This document shows, piece by piece, positions 35,024 to 43,247 of a stretch of DNA of 64,000 nt. Position 1 is the stretch's first letter. Each line of letters begins with the position of its first letter. Position numbers and translations under genes: made by a program. Source of the stretch: Pseudomonas bubulae (GTDB lineage Bacteria > Pseudomonadota > Gammaproteobacteria > Pseudomonadales > Pseudomonadaceae); contig NZ_UYJA01000004.1 of assembly GCF_900618535.1 (NCBI RefSeq), forward strand, positions 248,001 to 312,000, in the 5' to 3' direction. The notes under the pieces were generated by a model. It had not been told where the DNA came from. It saw only the letters and a program-made list of their open reading frames with translations, and made no database searches.

Positions 35024-36235
35024 ATGATTCCGCGGGCACACTTATCTCCGCCCGCACTGAACCAGAGAACTGAGCGACAGGTTCTCCAGCAGTTGCGTGG
35101 GCGCTTTTTGCGCGTCAATCAGGGTCGCCTGGCCCGAGCGGTAGAGGGGTTGGCCCCTCGCCAACAAGCGCTACTGAACCTGTTGGCGCTGCTCTTTCAT
35201 ATCAATCACCCGCTCTTGCCCGGTTATGTGTCTGACGCACTCGCCCTCGCCTCTGCCCGACATCTGGTTCACGACTTTTCTTGCAGCATGGGCAACGCTT
35301 GCCAGTCACAACCGATCCATGGGCTTTTTTTGATGGGCAGCCTCGGCACATTGGCCCAGACCGCGCAAAGCGATATGGACGTGTGGGTTTGCCTCGCTCC
35401 GGACTTGAATGATGCCGCCGTGTCGGCCTTGCGCAAAAAATGCCGACGCCTGGAAGCCTGGGCGACGAGCCAGGGCTGTGAAGCACACTTCTTTTTGATC
35501 GATGCACAATTGCGCAACGACGAGGGCGACGAGCCACGACAGAGGTTGCTGCTCGATGAGTTTTATCGCACCGCCATCTGGCTCGCCGGGCGCACACCGA
35601 TGTGGTGGTGGGTGCCGGTGCATGAGGAAGCGCGGTACGCTGAATTCGCCTGTGGGCTACTGGAAACAGGGGTAATCGACCGTGACGAAACCATTGATCT
35701 TGGCCACCTAGCCCATATTGCCCCCGGCGAGTTTCTGGGCGCCGGGCTGTGGCAATTGCTCAAGGGCATTGAGGCGCCCTACAAGTCGCTGCTCAAGCTG
35801 CTGCTGATTGAGGTGTACGCCAGCGAGCACCCGCAGGTGAGCTGCCTGAGCCTGGGGTTCAAACAGAGGGTGTACGCCAATCAACTGGACCTGGATGAGA
35901 TGGACCCCTACGTGGTGGTTTACCGACGTATTGAGCGTTACCTGGAGGGCCGGGGTGAGTTGCAGCGGCTGGAACTGGTTCGCCGCAGCCTCTACCTGAA
36001 GGTCGGCCACGAGTTGAGCAATGGCGAGGCAGGCATGTTGTGGCAGCGGCGGTTACTCAAGCGCCTGACCCGCGAATGGGGCTGGGATGAGCAGCACCTG
36101 GCAATGCTCGACAATCGCTCGCAATGGCAGGCGCAGCAGGTCAGTCATGAGCGTCGGGCCCTGGCCCGGGAGCTGAGCGTCAGCTACCGGTCTTTGCGTC
36201 AGTTTGCCCGTGACGAGCAAACGCCTGCGCTGTGA
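35024..36235 (+). CDS. cyaA: Class I adenylate cyclase, truncated to the catalytic part
   Basis: The 403-residue protein matches the N-terminal half of class I adenylate cyclases (full length about 850-950). ERQVLQQLRGRFLRVNQGR, LLFHINHPLLPGY, the nucleotide/metal motif GSLGTLAQTAQSDMDVW (Asp117, Asp119), FFLIDAQLRNDE, LLLDEFYRTAIWLAG, SLWQLLKGIEAPYKSLLKLLLIE and LAMLDNR are all present. It stops at FARDEQTPAL, about where the catalytic part of E. coli CyaA ends; the regulatory half is absent. Only 20 bases separate the stop from rnk, so the missing 1.6 kb or so is deleted rather than shifted out of frame. It may still make cAMP without normal control, or be decaying. Confidence 0.85.
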   Translation: MIPRAHLSPPALNQRTERQVLQQLRGRFLRVNQGRLARAVEGLAPRQQALLNLLALLFHINHPLLPGYVSDALALASARHLVHDFSCSMGNACQSQPIHGLFLMGSLGTLAQTAQSDMDVWVCLAPDLNDAAVSALRKKCRRLEAWATSQGCEAHFFLIDAQLRNDEGDEPRQRLLLDEFYRTAIWLAGRTPMWWWVPVHEEARYAEFACGLLETGVIDRDETIDLGHLAHIAPGEFLGAGLWQLLKGIEAPYKSLLKLLLIEVYASEHPQVSCLSLGFKQRVYANQLDLDEMDPYVVVYRRIERYLEGRGELQRLELVRRSLYLKVGHELSNGEAGMLWQRRLLKRLTREWGWDEQHLAMLDNRSQWQAQQVSHERRALARELSVSYRSLRQFARDEQTPAL

Positions 36236-36255
36236 CATGACTGATCCGGAAGGTC

Positions 36256-36669
36256 TTAAGCGCTGAAATCGCTTGCTGCTTTTGGCTGGTATTCCACTTC
36301 AAGCAGTTCCAGCTTGAGGGTCTTGCCACCGGGAGCAGGCCAGTTGATGTGCTGGCCAACTTGCAGCCCCAGCAACGCGCTGCCCACAGGGGCCAGAATC
36401 GAAATCTTGCCTTCGTCGGCGTTGGCGTCTTTTGGGTATACCAGCGTCAGGCGGTAGTCCTTGCCACTGCTTTCTTCGCGACAATGCACACGGGAATTCA
36501 TGGTCACGACGCCGGCAGGCACTTCTTCGTGGCCAACGATGGTTTCGGCGCGATCGAGCTCGGCTTGCAGTGCCTCAATGCCAGGAGTCGTTTCTGGCAA
36601 GCTGTCGATCAATTGCTCCAGACGCTGTACGTCCAGGCGGGTGAGGATGAGTGGGGTTGGTGTGCTCAT
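36256..36669 (-). CDS. rnk: Nucleoside diphosphate kinase regulator Rnk
   Basis: The 137-residue GreA/GreB-related protein has a short N-terminal coiled coil (RLDVQRLEQLIDSLPETTPGIEALQAELDRAE) and a C-terminal FKBP-like domain (KISILAPVGSALLGLQVGQHINWPAPGGKTLKLELLEVEY). It binds RNA polymerase without cleavage activity. The ATG at 36669 has GGAG 11 bases upstream. A strong hairpin terminator lies 36 bases before the start. Confidence 0.93.
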   Translation of the reverse strand: MSTPTPLILTRLDVQRLEQLIDSLPETTPGIEALQAELDRAETIVGHEEVPAGVVTMNSRVHCREESSGKDYRLTLVYPKDANADEGKISILAPVGSALLGLQVGQHINWPAPGGKTLKLELLEVEYQPKAASDFSA

Positions 36670-36704
36670 GACCTGGCAGACTCCTTTTTTCTGCACGAAA
36701 AAGC

Positions 36705-36733
36705 AAAACCCCGCCGGAATATGGCGGGGTTTT
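36705..36733 (-). terminator. Rho-independent hairpin in the rnk leader
   Basis: An 11-base stem (AAAACCCCGCC with GGCGGGGTTTT) and seven-base loop is followed on the minus strand by GCTTTTT. It is upstream of rnk in the same direction, so it is either the end of a transcript coming from DUF1289/cyaY or an attenuator of rnk itself. Confidence 0.8.
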
Positions 36734-36834
36734 GACGAACCTCGTTAGTGCGAGGCGAACCCGGACACTACCACAGCAAAATAAATACACAAGCAGGGGG
36801 GACACTGCCCCCTGATTGCGTACGACGATTATCC

Positions 36835-36965
36835 GTAGCAGCTGCCGCAGGCTGCGTTCGGCGACGCAGTCGTCGTAAAGTCAGGCTCTGCGGTGTGTCA
36901 GTTGAACAAAGGGCTCAGGTTTTGCGATTGCTACGCAATCGAACGCAGCCTGCGGCAGCTGCTAC
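36835..36965. repeat. GTAGCAGCTGCC-family inverted repeat pair
   Basis: GTAGCAGCTGCCGCAGGCTG at the left and CAGCCTGCGGCAGCTGCTAC at the right form 20-base inverted arms, with inner inverted GCGTTCG/CGAACGC. The right arm includes the stop codon of the DUF1289 gene. Confidence 0.92.
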
Positions 36966-37174
36966 GGGAGCCGCTGCCGCAATTGGGCCTGTTCACAAAT
37001 CACCCGGCGCCGCTGGTCGTCTGCCGAGCGCCACTCGCGAATATCTTCAACGTGGCGAAAACAGCCCAGGCAGACTTTGTGCTCATCCAGCCGGCAGGTG
37101 CTGATGCAGGGGGACGGCACTGCCGGACTGACGTTACTGTAGAGCGGTTTTGCAGGTTTAGCAGAAGCGGTCAC
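36962..37174 (-). CDS. DUF1289 domain-containing small protein
   Basis: The 70-residue protein has the DUF1289 cysteine pattern SPCISTCRLDEHKVCLGCFRHVEDIREW, four Cys that probably bind a metal. Function unknown. It is two bases after cyaY in the same direction. Its stop codon (TAG) lies in the right arm of a GTAGCAGCTGCC repeat, so the repeat abuts or has replaced the natural end of the gene. Confidence 0.85.
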   Translation of the reverse strand: MTASAKPAKPLYSNVSPAVPSPCISTCRLDEHKVCLGCFRHVEDIREWRSADDQRRRVICEQAQLRQRLP

Positions 37175-37176
37175 TG

Positions 37177-37509
37177 TCAGATCTCTTCAAATTCCAGCTC
37201 GGCGCCTGCGTGTTCCAGTGTCAGGCGCTGAACCATTTCGCTGAGCAGCTCGTCGCTTTTATCGCACTTCCACGAACTGCGTTTTTCATCGTAGTCGAAG
37301 TGAAAACCGCCGCTGGGGGCCGCCAGCCAGAGCTGCAGCAGCGGCGCCTGACGGCTGAAGATCAGGGCTTTGCCATTCTCGAACTTGATTGTCAGGATGC
37401 CGGCGGAATTCTCTACATCTACATCCAGATCAGAGTCATCAAAGATGTCTTCCAGATTTTCCTGGGTGGCATCGACCAGATCGTGAAAACGGGCTTCAGT
37501 CAAACTCAT
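37177..37509 (-). CDS. cyaY: Frataxin homolog CyaY
   Basis: The 110-residue iron-binding protein of Fe-S cluster assembly starts with an acidic helix (TEARFHDLVDATQENLEDIFDDSDLDVDVE) and has frataxin strands FENGKALIFSRQAPLLQLWLAAPSGGFHFDY. Divergent from lptM/lysA, as in other Pseudomonas. Confidence 0.95.
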   Translation of the reverse strand: MSLTEARFHDLVDATQENLEDIFDDSDLDVDVENSAGILTIKFENGKALIFSRQAPLLQLWLAAPSGGFHFDYDEKRSSWKCDKSDELLSEMVQRLTLEHAGAELEFEEI

Positions 37510-37672
37510 GGTGGAACCTCGTAATATCTAGTCATGCTCGGAGCTCGCAAGATACGGGCGCTCCAGGCCGATTGCAAACCCCATAACAGCCATCTGCCCG
37601 CGACCACTGATCATCCACACAGGACGTAACGCTCGGCCGCTCTGCTGCATAGGCAAGCTGGTGGGTGCTCGG

Positions 37673-37678
37673 TATACT
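37673..37678 (+). promoter_or_regulatory. Candidate -10 box for lptM-lysA
   Basis: TATACT lies 34 bases before the lptM start, between the divergent cyaY and lptM genes. The -35 position (TAGGCA, 17 bases upstream) is weak, so this is only a likely -10. Confidence 0.4.
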
Positions 37679-37712
37679 CGGGCGCAATTAATGCTTTTCA
37701 AAGGATTTCGCC

Positions 37713-37868
37713 ATGAAGCGCCTGATCTCTTCTATTGCTGCGCTCGTCGCGGTCGCCTGCCTTGTTTCTGCCTGTGGTCAAAAAGGACCGCTGTATCTTC
37801 CCGATGACAGCAAATCCCCTGAAGACCAAGCGAAGTCGTCGCAATCGCAATCGCACAAGCACCAATAA
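37713..37868 (+). CDS. lptM: LptM/LppL small lipoprotein
   Basis: The 51-residue lipoprotein (signal MKRLISSIAALVAVACLVSAC) has the family motif CGQKGPLYLP right after the lipidated Cys. In E. coli LptM (YifL) helps assemble the LptDE lipopolysaccharide translocon. The gene is short and easily missed. It is followed by lysA after nine bases, with AAGGGA in the gap serving as the lysA ribosome site. Confidence 0.9.
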   Translation: MKRLISSIAALVAVACLVSACGQKGPLYLPDDSKSPEDQAKSSQSQSHKHQ

Positions 37869-37877
37869 GGGAACACC

Positions 37878-39125
37878 ATGGACGCTTTTAATTACCGGGA
37901 CGGCGAGCTGTTCGCCGAAGGTGTTGCGCTGACGGCCATTGCCGAGCGTTTTGGCACGCCGACGTATGTTTATTCCCGGGCACACATCGAGGCGCAGTAC
38001 AACGCTTTCGCCGATGCCCTGAACGGCATGCCGCACCTGGTGTGCTTCGCGGTCAAGGCCAACTCCAACCTGGGCGTGCTCAATGTCCTGGCGCGTCTGG
38101 GCGCCGGTTTTGACATCGTGTCCCGTGGCGAGCTGGAGCGTGTTCTGGCCGCTGGCGGCACGGCTGACAAGATCGTGTTTTCCGGTGTCGGCAAAACCCG
38201 CGATGACATGCGTCGCGCTCTGGAAGTGGGCGTGCACTGTTTCAACGTCGAGTCCACCGAAGAGCTTGAGCGCTTGCAGGTGGTGGCCGCCGAAATGGGC
38301 GTTCGCGCCCCGATTTCGCTGCGGGTCAACCCGGACGTCGATGCGGGAACCCACCCGTACATCTCCACCGGTCTGAAAGAAAACAAGTTCGGCATCGCCA
38401 TCGCTGACGCCGAAGATGTCTACATCCGTGCCGCTCAATTGCCGAACCTGGAAGTGGTCGGCGTCGATTGCCATATCGGCTCCCAACTGACCACCCTCGA
38501 ACCGTTCATCGACGCTCTCGACCGCCTGCTGGCACTGATCGACCGACTGGGCGATTGCGGCATCTACCTGCGCCATATCGACCTCGGTGGCGGCCTGGGC
38601 GTGCGTTACCGCGATGAAGAGCCGCCACTGGCCGGTGATTACATCAAGGCCGTGCGTGAGCGCCTCGACGGGCGTGACCTGGCGCTGGTGTTCGAGCCGG
38701 GTCGTTACATCGTGGCCAATGCTGGCGTGCTGCTGACTCAGGTCGAGTACCTCAAGCACACCGAGCACAAGGATTTCGCCATCGTCGATGCGGCGATGAA
38801 CGATCTGATCCGCCCGGCCCTGTACCAGGCCTGGATGGACGTGACTGCAGTTCGCCCGCGTGACAGCGAAGCCCGCGCCTACGACATCGTCGGCCCGATC
38901 TGCGAAACCGGTGACTTCCTGGCCAAAGACCGCCAGCTGGCGCTGGCCGAAGGTGATTTGCTGGCCGTGCATTCGGCCGGTGCCTATGGTTTTGTCATGA
39001 GCTCGAACTACAACACCCGTGGCCGCGCCGCCGAAGTACTGGTGGATGGCGATCAGGCGTTTGAAGTGCGTCGTCGCGAGACTGTTGCCGAGTTGTTTGC
39101 TGGCGAAAGCCTGCTGCCGGAGTAA
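37878..39125 (+). CDS. lysA: Diaminopimelate decarboxylase
   Basis: The 415-residue PLP enzyme makes the last step of lysine synthesis. The PLP lysine is Lys60 in CFAVKANSN; the glycine loop for phosphate is [10 protein letters not shown]; the active-site Cys is in CETGDFLA. It follows lptM and precedes dapF by four bases, forming the usual lysA-dapF operon. Confidence 0.96.
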   Translation: MDAFNYRDGELFAEGVALTAIAERFGTPTYVYSRAHIEAQYNAFADALNGMPHLVCFAVKANSNLGVLNVLARLGAGFDIVSRGELERVLAAGGTADKIVFSGVGKTRDDMRRALEVGVHCFNVESTEELERLQVVAAEMGVRAPISLRVNPDVDAGTHPYISTGLKENKFGIAIADAEDVYIRAAQLPNLEVVGVDCHIGSQLTTLEPFIDALDRLLALIDRLGDCGIYLRHIDLGGGLGVRYRDEEPPLAGDYIKAVRERLDGRDLALVFEPGRYIVANAGVLLTQVEYLKHTEHKDFAIVDAAMNDLIRPALYQAWMDVTAVRPRDSEARAYDIVGPICETGDFLAKDRQLALAEGDLLAVHSAGAYGFVMSSNYNTRGRAAEVLVDGDQAFEVRRRETVAELFAGESLLPE

Positions 39126-39129
39126 ACCC

Positions 39130-39960
39130 ATGTTGCTGCGTTTTACCAAAATGCACGGCCTGGGCAATGATTTCATGGTTCTCGACCTGGTCAGCCAGCA
39201 CGCGCACATCCTGCCCAAGCATGCCAAGCAATGGGGTGACAGGCACACGGGTGTCGGCTTTGATCAGCTATTGATCGTTGAAGCACCAAGTAACCCGGAG
39301 GTGGACTTCCGTTACCGGATCTTCAACTCCGACGGTTCCGAAGTGGAGCAATGCGGCAACGGGGCGCGCTGCTTTGCGCGCTTCGTGCTCGACAAGCGCC
39401 TGACCACCAAGCGCCAGATCAAGGTCGAAACCAAGAGCGGCATTATCGAACTGAACGTGCGCAGCGATGGGCAAATCAGCGTCGACATGGGGCCACCGCG
39501 CCTGGTTCCGGCAGATATCCCGTTTGTGGCCGACGCCCAGGCGTTGAGCTATGAGCTGGATGTCGATGGCCAGACCGTCGAGTTGGCTGCCGTTTCGATG
39601 GGCAACCCCCATGCGGTGCTGCGCGTAGACGATATCAACGCTGCACCGGTGCATGAACTGGGCCCCAAAATTGAACACCATCCGCGCTTTCCCGCACGGG
39701 TCAATGTCGGTTTTCTGCACGTGATAGATCGTCAGCGCGGGCAACTGCGGGTCTGGGAACGCGGCGCCGGGGAAACCCAGGCCTGCGGCACCGGTGCCTG
39801 TGCAGCGGCCGTGGCAGCCATCAGCCAGGGCTGGATGGACTCACCGCTGATCCTCGATCTGCCTGGTGGCCGGTTGTCCATCGAATGGGCAGGCCCTGGC
39901 CACTCTGTGATCATGACCGGCCCGGCCATGCGTGTTTACGAAGGACAAGTCCGTTTATGA
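39130..39960 (+). CDS. dapF: Diaminopimelate epimerase
   Basis: The 276-residue enzyme interconverts LL- and meso-diaminopimelate. The two catalytic cysteines are in EQCGNGARC (Cys75) and QACGTGACA (about residue 219). The start [15 protein letters not shown] is at 39130, four bases after lysA. Confidence 0.96.
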   Translation: MLLRFTKMHGLGNDFMVLDLVSQHAHILPKHAKQWGDRHTGVGFDQLLIVEAPSNPEVDFRYRIFNSDGSEVEQCGNGARCFARFVLDKRLTTKRQIKVETKSGIIELNVRSDGQISVDMGPPRLVPADIPFVADAQALSYELDVDGQTVELAAVSMGNPHAVLRVDDINAAPVHELGPKIEHHPRFPARVNVGFLHVIDRQRGQLRVWERGAGETQACGTGACAAAVAAISQGWMDSPLILDLPGGRLSIEWAGPGHSVIMTGPAMRVYEGQVRL

Positions 39961-39973
39961 GCGAGCGCAACCG

Positions 39974-40690
39974 ATGACCGACAAGACGCAGCCAGCAGCA
40001 CTCGACGTCCCTGTGGATAACTCGCAAGCCGCAACGGTTGCAGCGTATCTGCAGGAGCATCCGGATTTCTTCAGCCAGCGCGAAGAGCTGTTGCTGTCGC
40101 TGCGCATTCCGCATCAGCGTGGCGACACCATTTCGCTGGTGGAACGTCAACTGGAGCTGCTGCGCAGTCGCAATATCGAGATGCGCCATCGCTTGTCGCA
40201 ACTGATGGACGTGGCCCGTGACAACGACCGTCTGTTCGAAAAAACCCGTCGCCTGAACCTGGCCCTGATGGACGCCACCAGCCTCGAAGAGCTGGTGATT
40301 GCCGTCGAAGACAGCCTGCGCCAGGACTTCCAGGTGCCCTTTGTCAGCCTGGTGCTGTTTGGTGACAACCCGATGCCGGTCGGCCGTTGGGTCAGCAGCG
40401 CCGATGCGCAACGGGCGCTGGGTGGCTTGTTGACTGAAGGCAAGACCGTCAGCGGCAGCTTGCGCGAGCACGAGCTGGACTTCCTGTTTGGCGAAGAGCA
40501 GCGCAAGCAAATCGGTTCCACGGCCGTGGTAGCCCTTAATCATCTGGGGTTGCACGGTGTACTGGCGATTGCCAGTCGCGATCCGCAGCACTACAAAAGC
40601 TCGGTGGGCACGCTGTTCCTCGGCTATATCGCCGAAGTGCTGGGCCGGGTGCTGCCGCGCTTTACCAACGCGCTGCGCTCGGTGCGCTAG
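39974..40690 (+). CDS. DUF484 family protein
   Basis: The 238-residue protein has a GAF-like DUF484 domain: AAYLQEHPDFFSQREELLLSLRIPH near the N-terminus, then a coiled segment, then the sensor-like region. It is regularly found between dapF and xerC. Its role is unknown. It ends directly at the xerC start. Confidence 0.9.
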   Translation: MTDKTQPAALDVPVDNSQAATVAAYLQEHPDFFSQREELLLSLRIPHQRGDTISLVERQLELLRSRNIEMRHRLSQLMDVARDNDRLFEKTRRLNLALMDATSLEELVIAVEDSLRQDFQVPFVSLVLFGDNPMPVGRWVSSADAQRALGGLLTEGKTVSGSLREHELDFLFGEEQRKQIGSTAVVALNHLGLHGVLAIASRDPQHYKSSVGTLFLGYIAEVLGRVLPRFTNALRSVR

Positions 40691-41587
40691 ATGGAACGGC
40701 AACTGGACGCTTACTGCATTCACCTGCGCAGTGAGCGCCAGGTGTCCCCGCATACGCTTGAGGCCTACCGCCGCGACCTGAACAAGGTGCTGGCGTTTTG
40801 CGCCAAGGAATCAATCCCCAGCTGGGCGGCACTGGATATCCAGCGCATGCGCCAACTGGTGTCGCGTCTGCATCAGCAAGGGCAGTCCTCGCGCAGTATT
40901 GCCCGTCTGCTGTCGGCGGTACGCGGGCTTTATCACTACCTCAATCGAGAAGGCCTGTGCGACCACGATCCGGCAAACGGCCTGGCCCCGCCAAAAGGCG
41001 AACGTCGCCTGCCCAAGACCCTGGATACCGATCGCGCCCTGCAATTGCTGGAGGGTGGTGTCGAGGACGATTTTCTGGCCCAACGCGATCAGGCCATTCT
41101 GGAGCTGTTTTACTCGTCGGGCCTGCGCTTGTCGGAGCTGACCGGGCTAAATCTGGAACAGCTGGATCTGGCTGACGGGCTGGTCGAAGTGCTCGGCAAA
41201 GGCAGCAAGACCCGCGTGCTGCCCGTCGGCAAGAAGGCCCGGGAGGCGCTTCAGGCCTGGCTGGCAGTGCGGTTGCTGGCCAACCCCAAGGACGACGCCG
41301 TATTCGTCAGCCAGCGTGGTACGCGCCTTGGGCCAAGGGCAATTCAAATGCGGGTCAAGGCTGCCGGTGAGCGTGAGCTGGGACAGAATCTGCACCCGCA
41401 CATGCTGCGCCATTCATTTGCCAGCCATCTGCTGGAGTCCTCCCAGGACTTGCGTGCCGTGCAAGAGTTGCTCGGGCATGCGGACATCAAAACCACGCAA
41501 ATTTATACTCATCTGGATTTCCAGCATCTGGCATCGGTCTACGACAGCGCCCATCCAAGGGCCAAACGCAGTAAGGACAGTGAATGA
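40691..41587 (+). CDS. xerC: Site-specific tyrosine recombinase XerC
   Basis: The 298-residue recombinase with XerD resolves chromosome dimers at dif. The first catalytic Arg is in [12 protein letters not shown]; the others are [12 protein letters not shown] and [17 protein letters not shown], with the nucleophile Tyr in QIYTHL. Position after DUF484 and before a HAD gene (four-base overlap) identifies it as the chromosomal XerC rather than a phage integrase. Confidence 0.95.
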   Translation: MERQLDAYCIHLRSERQVSPHTLEAYRRDLNKVLAFCAKESIPSWAALDIQRMRQLVSRLHQQGQSSRSIARLLSAVRGLYHYLNREGLCDHDPANGLAPPKGERRLPKTLDTDRALQLLEGGVEDDFLAQRDQAILELFYSSGLRLSELTGLNLEQLDLADGLVEVLGKGSKTRVLPVGKKAREALQAWLAVRLLANPKDDAVFVSQRGTRLGPRAIQMRVKAAGERELGQNLHPHMLRHSFASHLLESSQDLRAVQELLGHADIKTTQIYTHLDFQHLASVYDSAHPRAKRSKDSE

Positions 41588-42270
41588 CGATTGAGCTGAT
41601 TACCTTCGACCTCGACGACACTCTGTGGGACACCGCCCCGGTGATCGTCAGCGCTGAAGCCGTGTTGCGTAACTGGCTGACGGATAACGCACCAAAATTG
41701 GGCGCTGTTGAGGCCGGGCATTTCCAGGCGATTCGCGAGCGGGTATTGAGTGAGGAGCCGCAGCTCAAGCACCGGATCAGTGCCCTGCGTCGGCGCATTC
41801 TGTTTCATGCGCTGCACGGTGCGGGTTACGCCAACGCTGCGTCTTTGGCCGATGATGCCTTTGAGGTGTTTATTGAGGCGCGTCACGCCCTGGACGTGTT
41901 CCCCCAGGCCGAGCCGACCCTGATGGTGCTGGCGCGGGATTACGCCCTGGGTGTGGTGACCAACGGTAACGCCGATGTGCGAAGAATAGGTTTGGGCCAT
42001 CACTTCAAGTTTGTGTTGTGCGCTGAAGACATTGGCATTGCCAAACCGGACGCGCGCCTGTTTCACGAAGCGCTGGCGCGCGGTGGCGTGGCAGCAGGGG
42101 CGGCGGTGCATGTGGGCGATCACCCCGGTGACGATATTGCCGGAGCGCAATTGGCAGGCCTGCGTGCAGTGTGGTTCAACCCCGGCGGCAAGCACTGGGA
42201 CGGGGACAAGGCTCCCGATGCGGAAATTGGCTGTTTGAGCGAGTTGCCGCTGGTGTTGAAGCACTTGTAA
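41584..42270 (+). CDS. HAD-family hydrolase (YigB-like)
   Basis: The 228-residue HAD phosphatase has motif [12 protein letters not shown] (Asp9, Asp11), motif II VVTNGNA, motif III lysine in [11 protein letters not shown] and motif [12 protein letters not shown]. In E. coli the gene beside xerC is yigB, an FMN phosphatase, so that activity is plausible. Start overlaps xerC by four bases. Confidence 0.88.
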   Translation: MTIELITFDLDDTLWDTAPVIVSAEAVLRNWLTDNAPKLGAVEAGHFQAIRERVLSEEPQLKHRISALRRRILFHALHGAGYANAASLADDAFEVFIEARHALDVFPQAEPTLMVLARDYALGVVTNGNADVRRIGLGHHFKFVLCAEDIGIAKPDARLFHEALARGGVAAGAAVHVGDHPGDDIAGAQLAGLRAVWFNPGGKHWDGDKAPDAEIGCLSELPLVLKHL

Positions 42271-42272
42271 CT

Positions 42273-42354
42273 GTGGGAGCGGGCTTGCTCGCGATGCAGG
42301 CACCGCGGTCGCCAGACAAACCGGAATGTTGCAATCACGATAAGCCCGCGCCAC
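42273..42354. repeat. Degenerate REP palindrome pair
   Basis: The left arm GTGGGAGCGGGCTTGCTCGC is intact but the right arm (CACGATAAGCCCGCGCCAC) has several changes, so the pair is decaying. Located before the terminator in the convergent HAD-sutA gap. Confidence 0.8.
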
Positions 42355-42382
42355 AGGGATGTGAAGTTTTCCAACGCCCACA

Positions 42383-42411
42383 AAAAAACCCGCAGCGACG
42401 GCGGGTTTTTT
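42383..42411. terminator. Bidirectional rho-independent terminator
   Basis: AAAAAACCCGC pairs with GCGGGTTTTTT around a short loop, in the convergent gap between the HAD gene and sutA. Confidence 0.88.
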
Positions 42412-42438
42412 CTTCAAGCATGCAAGCGGTCCTTATCC

Positions 42439-42765
42439 TTAGATAGGACGGCTGCCGTACTTGTTGTCAGGCTTTTTGGGCGGGTCAGCCACCACATTGG
42501 CCTCAACTTCCTGCACCTTGCCGCCCTTGGACAAAAACTCTTCCATGGCGCGGGCCAGAGCATCACGCTCCTTGTTTTTGGCTTCTACGCTCGGCAGGTC
42601 ATCAACCGACACAGCGGCCTTTGACTTGCCTTTGGCCGCAGGGGCCGGCGCATCATCGCCACCATCGTCGTCTGCAACATCCTCGGCGGCCGTTTCCAGG
42701 CCCTCTTCGGTATCGTCGTCTTCGCCTACTTCGAGGTCATCGTTTTCCAGATCGTCGTCGCTCAT
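42439..42765 (-). CDS. sutA: Transcriptional regulator SutA
   Basis: The 108-residue protein has a very acidic N-terminal half (MSDDDLENDDLEVGEDDDTEEGLETAAEDVADDDGG), an Ala/Pro-Lys linker and a conserved helix (KNKERDALARAMEEFLSKGGKVQEVEANVVADPP). It matches SutA of Pseudomonas, a disordered RNA polymerase-binding factor that raises expression in slow-growing cells. Position before amtB-glnK agrees. Confidence 0.9.
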   Translation of the reverse strand: MSDDDLENDDLEVGEDDDTEEGLETAAEDVADDDGGDDAPAPAAKGKSKAAVSVDDLPSVEAKNKERDALARAMEEFLSKGGKVQEVEANVVADPPKKPDNKYGSRPI

Positions 42766-42874
42766 GTTCTACCCCATGACATACGTATAGCAGATTAGTT
42801 ATAGACCAGCTGTGGCGACTGTCGACCACCGCTGGTGAAAAAGTAGCCTTGGGCAAACCGCGGCTTACGCCTCT

Positions 42875-43036
42875 TCATCGTTGTAAGGTGAAGAGGGTTT
42901 GGCGAATACCACCATCATTACGGCATCCGCCTGAATTAACACCTCGCCAGGCGCCCTGTGCCGAATGCTCCAGCACACGGATCACGGGCCTTGAAAGCGT
43001 CGGGAGATCATCCTCGCCTTCGTCGTACTCGAGCAT
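42875..43036 (-). CDS. Possible 53-residue small protein, maybe frameshifted
   Basis: The frame reads MLEYDEGEDDLPTLSRPVIRVLEHSAQGAWRGVN... to a TGA. GAGGG lies about nine bases before the ATG. After about residue 28 the composition becomes less protein-like, while the next frame reads APGEVLIQADAVMMVVFAKPSSPYNDEEA before its own stop (42865). This could mean a one- or two-base indel in a slightly longer gene. I do not recognise the protein. Confidence 0.35.
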   Translation of the reverse strand: MLEYDEGEDDLPTLSRPVIRVLEHSAQGAWRGVNSGGCRNDGGIRQTLFTLQR

Positions 43037-43207
43037 TGTTTTCTGCCCTCGGCGCGCATTCTAGCGTGCTGAAGAAAAAAGCAAAGCGGCTAATAGTCGA
43101 GTTGTGTCGCAAGCACGGGTCGCATAAACAAGCGTAGAACTTCGCAACCCCAATAACCTGTAGGGGAAATCATTTCATAGCACCGAATATCGCCTTATTA
43201 CCGGCAA

Positions 43208-43235
43208 AAAAAAACCCGGCACGCCGGGTTTTTTT
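43208..43235. terminator. Rho-independent terminator after amtB
   Basis: AAAAAAACCCGGC pairs with GCCGGGTTTTTTT around a two-base loop, 13 bases after the amtB stop on the minus strand. Confidence 0.9.
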
Positions 43236-43247
43236 ATAGAGGGAACC

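Larger units (their letters stand above)
42766..43247. other. Intergenic region between sutA and amtB
   Basis: This 482-base region holds a possible small reading frame on the minus strand (42875-43036), the amtB terminator (43208-43235) and otherwise no recognised gene. The part 43040-43205 is AT-richer than its surroundings and could hold a small RNA, but I see no clear structure. Confidence 0.6.

Noticed and set aside
37698..39248. 516-residue open frame antisense to lysA
   Set aside because: lysA and dapF are complete on the plus strand; the antisense frame crosses both and resembles nothing.
40691..41587. Tyrosine recombinase as a sign of an integrated element
   Set aside because: Its place in the lysA-dapF-DUF484 neighbourhood identifies it as housekeeping XerC; no attachment sites or phage genes are nearby.
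42849..43064. 71-residue plus-strand frame between sutA and amtB
   Set aside because: Ser/Arg/Pro-rich composition, no ribosome site and no recognisable motif; the minus-strand frame is slightly better but still weak.
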